Positions 12,101 to 24,100 of a DNA stretch of 64,000 nt are shown one piece after another. The notes beneath the pieces were generated by a model. It made no database searches. It was not told the DNA's origin and saw nothing but the letters and a program-made list of their open reading frames with translations. Source of the DNA: Panax quinquefolius (Eukaryota > Streptophyta > Magnoliopsida > Apiales > Araliaceae); the NCBI GenBank assembly GCA_020205615.1, contig CM035161.1, forward strand, positions 4,022,526-4,086,525, read 5' to 3'. Each line of letters begins with the position of its first letter. Within the stretch, counting starts at the first letter, position 1. A program made the position numbers and the translations under genes.

Positions 12101-15100
12101 CCGTACCCAGCACTAGCATACTTCCGAATCAAGTTCCCTGTATAAAAATGTGGTGTTCATAGAGGTTTAACACTTACTCACATAGCCTTTACCCGAGTCC
12201 TGTAACATAGACTAATTAACAAGTTGGACTGCACTTGTCTCCTTACTTTTTTTGTAAAATAGTTTCATTATATCTTAGACAGGAAAGTTACCCCATCCCC
12301 TGGGAGGGGGGGTGAGGGAGTGTTACATTAACATACCACACAGTATTTCCTGGTTGTGCAGTAATGCTACACCTATTTTTGGAATTCTCATGATTCTTTG
12401 ACGGTTTGACCTGTATTAAGCTTTATTGGTAATAATAAATCTCTGTATGTTGTTCCTAGAATATTAATTATGGTGATGTTTTCATTTTAAAGCTTCTAAT
12501 ACCTTCTTTTGCTCTCTCCCTTCAATTTTCTTTTATGGGATCTGTCTGTTAAAAACATCCATATTGAGGTACTGCTTTGTGCCATTTCCTCTCACATATA
12601 TCTGCAAAACAGGTGATGTTTTTGCTGGGGTTGGTCCTATAGCTATAGCTGCAGCGAAGCGGGTTAAGCATGTGTATGCTAATGATTTAAACCCCTATGC
12701 GGTTGATTTTCTCCAAAGAAACTGCGTCCTCAACAAACTTGAGAGAAAAATTGAGGTATGAACTTCGTCACCGTTATGCAAGTAATAACTTTTTAGTTAA
12801 CAGAATAATCATCTAATATTAAAGGTTTATTCATCCTGACGCACTTGGTGATTACTGATTAAGTATGCCATAGGTTGGTTAGTTTTTCCATGGGTTGAGC
12901 AGGTTGGTGGATCAAGAATCATGAATTGCCAACTCTAGTCAAGTCTATTTCAAGTTTCTTCATTTACAAAATTAAATCAGTAATTTTTTATTTTCGATTC
13001 TTCTCCACATTCCATTTCCTAGGAATGAAACCAAATGTTGAAAGGGTTTTCCAAGTTTATGTGGTCCTATGTTAATAAGGTTGTTCCTGAGTTGGCAACA
13101 CCCACTTTTAAATTTTTAATTCACGCTTCCTTTTTTCAATGAAAAATCTACAAGATACAAGCAGCATCATAGATTAAATATCTCTTTTACAATATCTCAT
13201 AAATAGGAAAAACCAGAAAAACACATTCACAGAAAATTCTAGGATTTCGAGTCTCTGTACGCATCGTTCTAACAATTAGGCTCAAATTTCTACTAAAATT
13301 TGTCTAAAAAGAAAACCATTATAATCCACAATGATAGGAAATTACCGAGAGGCATCATTAAAACAATCATAGCAAACTCTGACGAATGGATGAAGACCAA
13401 ATTGTGGTAAGGCCTGAAAATAGCACGTAAAAGAAATAGAATAGGTCTAAAGTTATTGCAATGAGTAACTCGGTTCAGATGCATATACAGAGAGAGAAGA
13501 GAGAGAAGGCATGCCATTTGACTTGATGAATGCTCTGCACACAAAGTTCGGCAACAGCATCGGCACTGATGCTGCAAAACATTAAAAAAAATGAACAGGT
13601 AAGTTGATATATTTAGGACTAGAAGATTCCATAGCATAGTAACTAGAATCATATGAAACATATTTAGAAAATCCTTTTTCCCATTAAGAACATTTAGCAA
13701 CGAAACCATAAGAGTTTTCGTTAACACATGTATCAGAACATTAAATGAACAATTTTCCTGTTTTCTGTCTCAAAGCAATAGTCAGATTTGGAACATTCCC
13801 TTTTTAGGCCACAAGTCCGTGTAAAAACAAATTCCCCACAATCACCTTTAGCAAGGCCTAATAAAGTTCTCAGTTCATTAAATACTAACCTTTTTCTTCA
13901 CTTCTTCAGGCTTTATTCTCCCATATATATAATACTAAAGACTTCCACTTTAAAATTTAGCAGTGAATTATACAAAATAAATTTAAATGCATAATCATTA
14001 GGGTGACTGAGCGTAGTGAGACATACGTCATCAGTTCTTCTTCTAAAATACTAGTTCTACTTAATTAATCACCCTTTTCTTCAATTTGTTCGGACCCATA
14101 TTAAATTCTAAAATGCTCTATTTTAAATTTTTGCTGTATAAATATTTTTTGGGTAAGCAGACAAACAGCATGTGCACCAATCATCTCAGTGTTGATTTTA
14201 TTGATTGGATGATGATAGTAGTATACAACTTGTTGGATTATTTAAGTATCTGGTATTGTAACTCTGGGCATCAATCTCTTAAAATCCTTATTTTGTTTTC
14301 AATTAAAAAATTTGTTTTTTCTTCAATATTGAAGTCTTCATATAATTCAAGTCTTTGAAGTTATAAAACATTAAGAAAGAAGTCATCTTGAAATGAGATA
14401 TTTGGAATATGGATGACTTTTCCCACAATTTTCATACCTTAACACATCTTAAATACAGTTTGCATATGAAGTAGTTTTCATATACAGTTTGCATATAGTT
14501 TGTAGTACTTTAAATTGTATTAACACATCTTAAGTCAATTCCTAGGTTTTTAACATGGATGGAAGGAGGTTTGTTGATGCTGTTTTTGCTAGTTCAAAAG
14601 CTCGGTCCATCACACAAGTGGTCATGAACTTACCAAATGATGCAGCAGAGTATCTCGGTATAATATCTCCAGAATATATATAACTTGCCTACGTGGGTAT
14701 ATAAAATTGGGTACCCAGGCAAGGACAAAATAAGTTTTTATAGATCTTTTTGAATAATCTGCCGTAGTGAAGGAAAAATTGATTAAAAGTAGAAAGATAA
14801 ATAAACTTTCATATGTATTGAAGATGTGAAATGTGACGCCCCAAAATAGGTATACATCACCCATTCTGAGTCGCCAAGCACATAGTACAGAAACAACTAC
14901 AACTTTATTAATACAATTGTCGTGCAAAATACGACAACACATAAACTGTGAGTTTAAATACAAATATTGTCTTCTAAACAATATCCACACTCAAATAAAT
15001 TCTCATTACAATTATTGATACACTATTTTACAAAATAGTGAGGACTACTATAACAACTCATTTGGAACATCACTCCACCCCGATTACTCCCCCGCTATAT

Positions 15101-18100
15101 TCTCGCTTTCTGAGAAGAAAAATAGAACAAAAAGGAAAAGGGTGAGCTCAACTAGCCTAGTATAGAACATTATGACTAAGATAATATAGAACAAATTATC
15201 GTTAGTCCTCAACAGGAAAAAATCTGATAGAATATAATAGATAACAAGTTTTAAATCAATATTCGCAGCGGAAATAATAATTTATTAAAAGAGTTAAGTA
15301 GAGAATGAAATCTACTATCTTTTATGATTTTAAAGTCCATCATTAATATTTTATCCCTGTAACATCAATCAATATACATCTTGAATCAAATATTCATCTT
15401 TGCACTACAGGCCAAATATATTCATCAGTTAGTTATGTTCATCTCAACACCTGCTCATCTTTGCATTACGGGCCAAAGATATTCATCGAAAAATCATTAA
15501 TCTTTGCACTACAGCCAAATATATTCGTTATATATCATCATTTAGGGTGAGGATGATGAAAAATATTTTAAAGAAAACGAATCCAGTGAGACAAAAGAAC
15601 AAATATTAGGGATTCGTACTTCAGTTTATCCATGTTCAAAAATACTCCATAATAAACTATTGTGAAGCAAAATTTAAGAATAATGATCAAAACATAGATA
15701 TAATCAAAGCTAGTAACAAAATTAAATATCTGGGACAAAGAAGAAAAATTTTTATTTTTCGGTGAATAGTGCCGTATACGTGAATAGTAACCCCGACACA
15801 AAAAGGTAGAATTTTCACAATAAAATTCATATCAATATTTCGGCATAATGATATTAGAAGAAATAATATCATTTATACAAAAAAATAACATCTCTTACCT
15901 CAAAATAATAGTGCTTCTAGCTGGAATATTAGATATAATGCTGAAGGGGACTTGCACCGTATAGCAACACTCAAAGTATCAAAATACTCGCAAAAATACG
16001 CTCGATAATATAGAGAGAAAACTTTAGTTTCTGGTGTGATTTTCTATTCTAACCTAAGCACCCTATTTATAGAAAAATGCTTAGAACACCAAAGCATAAA
16101 ATTTAATAAAATATTATTATTTTTAATAAATTTCCTACGCCCACTTTGAATAACTGATTTCAGCTCATTTTACATACTAGTGGGGCCCACCAACATATTA
16201 AAAACGTTTTTCTTTTAAAAAAAATTTAAAACTTCAAAAATCAATTATTCCGGAACTTCAATAATTCATAATAAATAGCTATTTTATCAGAAAAATTCGA
16301 ATCTTATGTCCATTCCATAGGAAATTCAATTCTCTACAACTTTGTAAGTCTTAAGTTTTTTCAAATTCCAAGCAGAAATTGACCGAAATCCACATACGGA
16401 CAATTTTACGGGCTATAATCCAATTTCAGTCACAAAATGGGGCCCACCGACACACAAAACATGTGTTAAACATTTTTTGTAACAAAAATACTCTTCCTCA
16501 TTTGTTCATATATCACACATTCATTGTAAAAATATCACCATTATTATATTATTATAATATAATAATATATTGAAATGATTTTTTTTATCAGAAAAAGATA
16601 AAATATGAATTTTCAACAATTGTCGCATTAAAAATTTTCTCCATCTATATCCACATAAAATGAATATTTTTCTTATCATATAAATCAATAATTAATTATT
16701 CACAAATAATATTACAGAATCACAACACTGACAACTAGACCTTTCTTAGGAAAGAGGGGGCTTTCTAATAAGAATTTCTTTTTACTGGCGCGCAATTAGG
16801 TGACCAAACCTCTCCTTAGACAAAACTTTCTGTGATTGCGCTAATAATTCTATCTAATAATATTATTCAAATAATATGAATTATTGATCCGATAATGGAA
16901 AATCTTTATGCGGTGACAATTATCAAACAACAATAATATAAAATATCAACGTAATAATTATTGAATCAATTAAATAAATTATTGAATAATAATTATCTGT
17001 AATAATTATTGAGTAAAGGCTTTCACGTAAGAATCAATAATTGGTGCAATGCCGTGGTGCTACTCTTGTGTTTAAACCACCGGGTATTTCAACAAATGTT
17101 AACGATAACTACTACCGTTATTTATAAAAACTTATACTTATGCTTTTTCTTCGTCCAATCGCTTTCAGTTATGGGGCCCACACAAGGTCTGCGTCGCTGT
17201 CGCATTTAATATTCTCCGACGAAGAAGAATATTCCACGACCAAACGAATATTCCCGAATAACAATGAATATTTTATAACCACTTGCTTATTTGAAATATT
17301 TTCGCATTTTACCCATAACTAACCACATTAATCAAATCAACCCTTACTATTTCAAAATAATAAATAGAGAAATTTAATTTCATTTATAATAAGTTGGGGT
17401 CTTACAACCTCCCCTCTTTATGAAATTTCGTCCTCGAAATTGACGTACGTACCTGGTGTTTCGAAAACGTGAGGATATTTCGCTTTCATTTTCGTTTTCA
17501 ACTCCCAGGTCATTTCCTCAATAGCATGGTTTTTTCACAAAACTTTGACTTGTGGTATGACCTTTGTGCGTAGGACATGCTCCTTCCTATCCAAGATCTT
17601 TACAGGTACCTCTTCGTACGTTAAATTTTCAGCTATTTCATCTGGTTCTAACTCAATAACGTGGTTCGGGTCTTTCACATATTTATGAAGAACAGATATG
17701 TGAAAAATATTATGAACACGAGACATACTTGGAGGTAACGCGAGTCTATAGGCCACATTTCCTACTTGGTCAAAAATCTAAAATGGACCAATAAATCATG
17801 GATTGAGCTTTCCTCTCTTCCCAAATCTTGTAACTCCCTTCCATGGAGCAACACGCAACAATTCATGATCCCCAATATTAAATTTCACGTCTTTTCGATG
17901 AAGATCCGCATAACTCTTTTGTCGATCTTGTACCGTTTGTATACGTTGTCGAATCATTTGGATCTTTGCTGTAGTCATACGTACTAACTCTGGTCCCAAC
18001 AATGTTGCTTCACCCACCTCATCCCAACATACTGGAGAGCGACACTTACGTCCATATAATGCTTTGAATGGAGCCACACCTATACTTGCTTGATAACTGT

Positions 18101-21100
18101 TGTTGTAGGAGAATTCCACAAATGGTAAATACTTATCCCAACTCTCTTTGAAGTTTAGGACACAAAGTCTTAATAGATCTTCAAGAGTTTGAATAGTCCT
18201 CTCTGATTGTCCGTCCGTTTGAGGATGGTATGCTGACTTGAATCTAAATCCGCGTCCATAAATTTTTGCAAGCTAACCCAAAATCGTGAAGTGAATTTTG
18301 GGTCACGATCCGAAACTATGGATACTGGCATGCCATGCAATCTCACAATCTCATTTACGTACATACGAAAGCAAGACGTTCAAGGAATAAGTCTCCGTGT
18401 CGGCAAGAAATGAGCGTATTAGTTAATCTATCAACAATAACCCAAATCGCATCTACGCCTTGAAAACCGTGGGAAGACCCGTAATGAAATCCATGGTAAT
18501 GTGTTCCTACTAACATTTCTGAATCTCAAATGGTTGTAATGGACCCTTAGGCACTTGATGCTCCGCTTTTACCCGCCGACAAGTCAAACACCTCGAGATA
18601 AACTTCACGATCTCTCTCTTCATATTGTTCCACCAAAATGTATGTCAAGATCACGATACATTTTGGTACTTCCAGATGGATTGCAAATCGGTGTATTGTG
18701 CCTCCATTATGATCTTGTACTTCAAATCAGAATCGTTAGGAACACAAAGTCTGGAGTTGACTCTAAGTACTCCATCGATTCTTGCTTCTGGGATAACACC
18801 TTCTTGTACTTTCTTCTTCATACGCATCAGTTCCGGGTCTGTGGCTTGAACAACTTTAATTTTATCGATTAAAATTGGTTCTATGCGTATACTTGACATC
18901 ATCGCCTGGGTCCCCTGATTCTTGAATTCTATCTTCATCTTTTGTAAATCATACAAAATGGGCCTTTATGTTGACAACATCGCACTCGCTTCTCGATACG
19001 ATCTTCTCTACTCAACGCTACGCCTACCACGCTCGCTTTTTCGGGATGATGATATTGGTAAGGTGGTCGAAATCTTTCATCACCGAGCCAACGTCGTTCT
19101 TGCACGCCGAGTTCCTTTTGGGTGAAGAAATATTTGAGGCTTTTATGGTCCTAATATATCTCCACTTTCTCCTCATATATAGATAGTGCCTCCGGATCTT
19201 TAGAGTGAAAACGATCACGCTAACTCTGCATCACGAGTAAGATAATTCCTCTCATATTATTTAAGTTGTCGCGATGCATGGGCTATGACTTTCCCATATC
19301 GCATGAGAACACATCCTAACCCTTTGGCTTTGAAGCATCATTGTAGATAACAAATCCATCTAAACCAGATGGTATTGTCGTAAAAAAGTCTTAAATGAGT
19401 CTCCCTCTCTTGAGCTCTTGAAAACTCTTTTCGCATTCCTAGCTCCATACGAATTTTGTATCCTTCCGAGTTAGTTGAGTTAATCTGAGTGGCGATTCGA
19501 GAAAACCCTTCCACGAATCTCCGATAATAACCAAATAAGCCCGAGAAAAGCTACGTGACTTCGGTCACCGACTTTGGTTGCTCCCTACTTTCAGATTGCT
19601 TCAATCTTCGGCCAGTCAATGATACTCCATGTTTTGACACCACGTGCCCAAGGAATGCTACTTCCTCGAAGCCGTAACTCGCATTTCTTCAACTTAGCAT
19701 AAAGCTTGTTTTCACGAAACTTTTGGAGTACCAGCTTCAAATGGTGCTCATGATTTTAACGACTTTTGGAATATATGAGGATGTCAATAAAGAAGACAAC
19801 AACGAACCGATCCAAATATTTCTTGAATACTCGGTTCATCATATCCATGAAAGCCGCAGGAGCATTAGTCAATCCAAAAGACATGATTAAGAATTCATAA
19901 TGTCCGCATTAGAGTTCTAAAGGCGATCTTGAAATATCCTCGCCTAATCTTCAAATTGATGATATCCGAATCGAAGATCGATCTTTGAAAGAATTGTACT
20001 CCTCAGAATCGGGTCAAACAGTCATCAATGCGAGGTAGCGGATACTTATTCTTGATGGTGACATGGTTTAATTCCCCAGAGTCAATACTAAAAGTCGCAT
20101 ACTCCGTCTTTCTTCTTTACAAATAAAATGCGAGCACCCCAAGGAGATGTACTAGGGATCGAATGAAACCGATGTCCAACAACTCCAGCAGTTGGACCTT
20201 TAACTCCTCAAGTTCAATATGAGACATTCATATATGGGGTTTAGAAATGGGCTTTGTATCGGTTCAAGGTCAATAAAGAATTCAACTTCACGCTCTCGGT
20301 AGGTAAGGGAAGTTCTTTCAGAAATACATCATGAAATTCACTAACAACAGAAATATTATTCAAATCTGACGTGTCTTTATTCAAATCCATAACATGGGCT
20401 AAGAAAGTTTGACATCCGTTTTTCAATAAACGAATGGCTTTGTGACTTGATACGACAGTAATTGATTTTAGTGGTTTAGTTGTTTGAATTCGCATAACAG
20501 GTTGGTTAGGAATATGAAAACTAACAACCTTACGAAAATAATCAATTTTGGCATGATGAGTAGTTAACCAATCAATCCCTAAAATCACGTCAAATGCAAG
20601 TATCTTTAAAGAGATAAGATTAACAGGTAATGTGATGGTGCCAACTTGGATCAAACAAGATTTATAAACAGTGTATGTACTGAAAATTTTTTCTAATGGA
20701 GTCTTCTCAGATAAGTCAAAGTCTAATTTCTCCAGAGTCAAGTTTAAACGTTGAGCACAAGCAAGACAGATAAATGAATGGGTAGAACCGGTATCTAGTA
20801 AGATATAAACTTCACAAGAATTTATGATTAGCTTACCCGTGATCACCTCGTTTGGGTTCTTCGCATTTTGACCAATCACGACAAACGCTCTTCCAGGAAC
20901 CGTCGACTTTGACTTTTTCCGGGACAAATTAATCACTATCCCTCATTGGACTTGGTTTCGCTCATGACAATCTCGAGCGATATGTCCTTCCTTTCCACAA
21001 TTATAACATACCTTGAACTGTTGTGGGCGCCAATGATATGTCCTCTTTTTTAGCATTTATAAGATACGACCGGTGGTTGTTTCTCCTCCTTAGAACCAGT

Positions 21101-24100
21101 TGATGCCGATGTTAACGCTTTCATATTGTCATTGTTGAATCTCTCTTTTTAAAATCTCCCCGACTCGCTTCTTCTATTTTTACGGCCACGATTACCACAA
21201 GAGTGGTTACCGCTTTTTGTCCAGTATTTTTCTTTTCCCATTGGTTATCATTGCTCACGATGATTGCCATCCACCGGTATGTCCCTCGGTTGTGGTCCCT
21301 CTATTGAACGTATTTCATTATCTTCGCTTCTAATAATTGAGCCCCATTGACAACATCCGAATATAGAGAAAATTTATGAGAAATGAGATAGTCACGTATA
21401 TCGGGTTTTCGCACCTCTCGTAAACATCCGTGTCATATATGCTCTCATTCTCCACCAAATGAGGTGCAAACTCGATAACTCCGCGAACTTCGCCTTCGTC
21501 TTTGGGACACCGCCATGTTGTTCGCTTCCGATCTAATAAACTCAACCTCATTCATATACGAATAATACTTCGGAAAGTATTTGTCATCAACAGCTTCAAA
21601 TGTCTCCCAAGACATGCTGAAAAGTACTGGATGGGTACGCTTCATGATTTCCACCAAGAATCCGCCTCATTACGGAACATAAAGGTGGCGAATGGAACCT
21701 TTTGTTCCTCCGCATCCCAAGACATCGAATATCTTGGTAATTTGTTTGACCCACGCCTCTGCTTTAATCGGATCCGGCTTTCCTCGAATTCGGTGGTCCC
21801 AACTCTTTGAACTACTTGGTTGCGATAAACCGCGGTATCGCTATCATTTTCACTGTATTTTGTACACGAGTCTCCTCGTCTCGATTTTGCATGAACCGCA
21901 AAAGCTTCTAAACATCCCATCGCTCATCGTCTGATCGGTGGTGTTGCGTTATAGAGGAACATTGTCGCCCCTGTTGCACGCGTTCTCCTCGATTGGTGAG
22001 TAAAGGTGTCTCCACGGCCTCATTTACTCCATCATTAACATTCTTAGTTGCCATTCTCAAATATTGCCTATAAAACAAGGGTTAATTAAAGAAATTAACA
22101 TATCACATAATATCCATATATTTTCGACCAACCAACAAATAAGCTTTGTAGGTAGTAGACACACTAGCGAAGGTTTTTTCTCGCCTCCCTCCTAGTTTTA
22201 TTCTCCGATCTCGCCAGACCATCATATCCCTAAGCTTTGATATTAACCGCGACGCCCCCCAAATAGGTATACATCACCCATTCTGAAATCGCCAAACACA
22301 TGGTACGTAAACAACTATAATTTTACTAATAAATTGTCGTGCAAAATACGACAACACAAACTGTGAGTTTAAATACAAATATTGTCTTCTAGACAATATC
22401 CACACTCAAATAAGTCCTCATTACAATTATTGATACACTATTTTACAAAATAGTGAGGACTACTATAACAACTGCATTGGAACATCACTCCACACCCCGA
22501 CTACTCCCCGTTATATTCTCGCTTCCTGAGAAGAAAAATAGAACAAAAAGAAAAAGGGTGAGCTCAACTAGCCCAGTAAAGAACATTATGACTAAGATAA
22601 TATAGAACAAATTATCATTAGTCCTCAATAGAAAAAATCGATAGAATATAATGTATAACAAGTTTAAATCAATATTCGCAATGAAATAATAATTCATTAG
22701 AAGAGTTAAGTAGAGAATGAAATCTACTATCTTTTATGATTTTAAAGTCCATCATCAATATTTTATCCTCGTAACATCAATCAATATACATCTTGAATCA
22801 AATATTCATCTTTGCACTACAGGCCAAAGATATTCATCAGTTGGTCATGTTCATCTCAACATCTGCTCATCTTCGCATTACGGGCCAAAGATATTCATCA
22901 GAAAATCATTAATCTTTGCACTACATGCCAAATATATTCAGTTATATCATCATTTAGGACTGAGGATGATGAAAAATATTTTAAAGAAAACGAATCCAGT
23001 GAGACAAAAGAACAAATATTAGGAATTCGTACTTCAGTTTATCCATGTTCAAAAATACTCCATAATAAATTATTGTGAAGCAAAATTCAAGAATAATGAT
23101 CAAAATATGGATACAATCAAAGCTAGTAACAAAAATAAATATCTGGGACAAAGAAGAATAAATTTTATTTTCGATGAATAGTGTGAATAGATTTTAGTGC
23201 ATAGTGGTCAGATATCGTGAATAGTAATCCCGACACAAAAAGGTAGAATTTTCACAATAAAATTCATATCAATATTTCGGCATAATGATATTAGAAAAAA
23301 TAATATCATTTATAAAAAAAAATAACATCCCTTACCTCAAAAGAATAGTGCTTCTAGTTGAAATATCGATATATAATCTCAAGGAACTTGCACCGTATAT
23401 AGAACACTCAAAGTATCAAAATACTTACAAGAATACGCCGATAATATAGAGAGAAAACTTTAGTTTTAGTGTGTGATTTTCTATTCTAACCTAAGCACTT
23501 TATTTATAGAAAATGCTTAGAACACCAAAGCATAAAATTTAATAAAATATTATTATTTTTAATAAATTTCCTACGCCCACTTTGAATAACTGATTTCAGC
23601 TCATTTTACATACTAGTGGGGCCCACCAACATATTAAAAACGTTTTTCTTTTAAAAAAAAATTAAAACTTCAAAAATCAATTATTCCGGAACTTCAATAA
23701 TTTATAATAAATAGCCATTTTATCAAAAAAATTCGAATCTTATGTCCATTCCATAGGAAATTCAATTCTCTACAACTTTGTAAGTTTAAGTTTTTCAAAT
23801 TCCAAGCGTAAATTGATCGAAAATCCACATACTGACGATTTTACTTGCTATAATCCAATTTCAAATACAAAATGGGGCCCACAAACACACAAAAAATATG
23901 TTTAAATATTTTTTGTAACAAAAATATTCTTCCTCATTTATTCATATATCACACATTCATTGTAAAAATATCACCATTATTATATTATTATAATATAATA
24001 ATATATTGAAATGAATTTTTTTATCGTAAAAAGATAAAATATCAATTTTCAACAATTGTCGCATTAAAAATTTTCTTCATCTATATCCACATAAAATGAA

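Noticed and set aside
13293..13727. 144-residue minus-strand membrane-like protein
   Set aside because: Hydrophobicity follows from base composition; no family match seen, and it overlaps an intron-like border.
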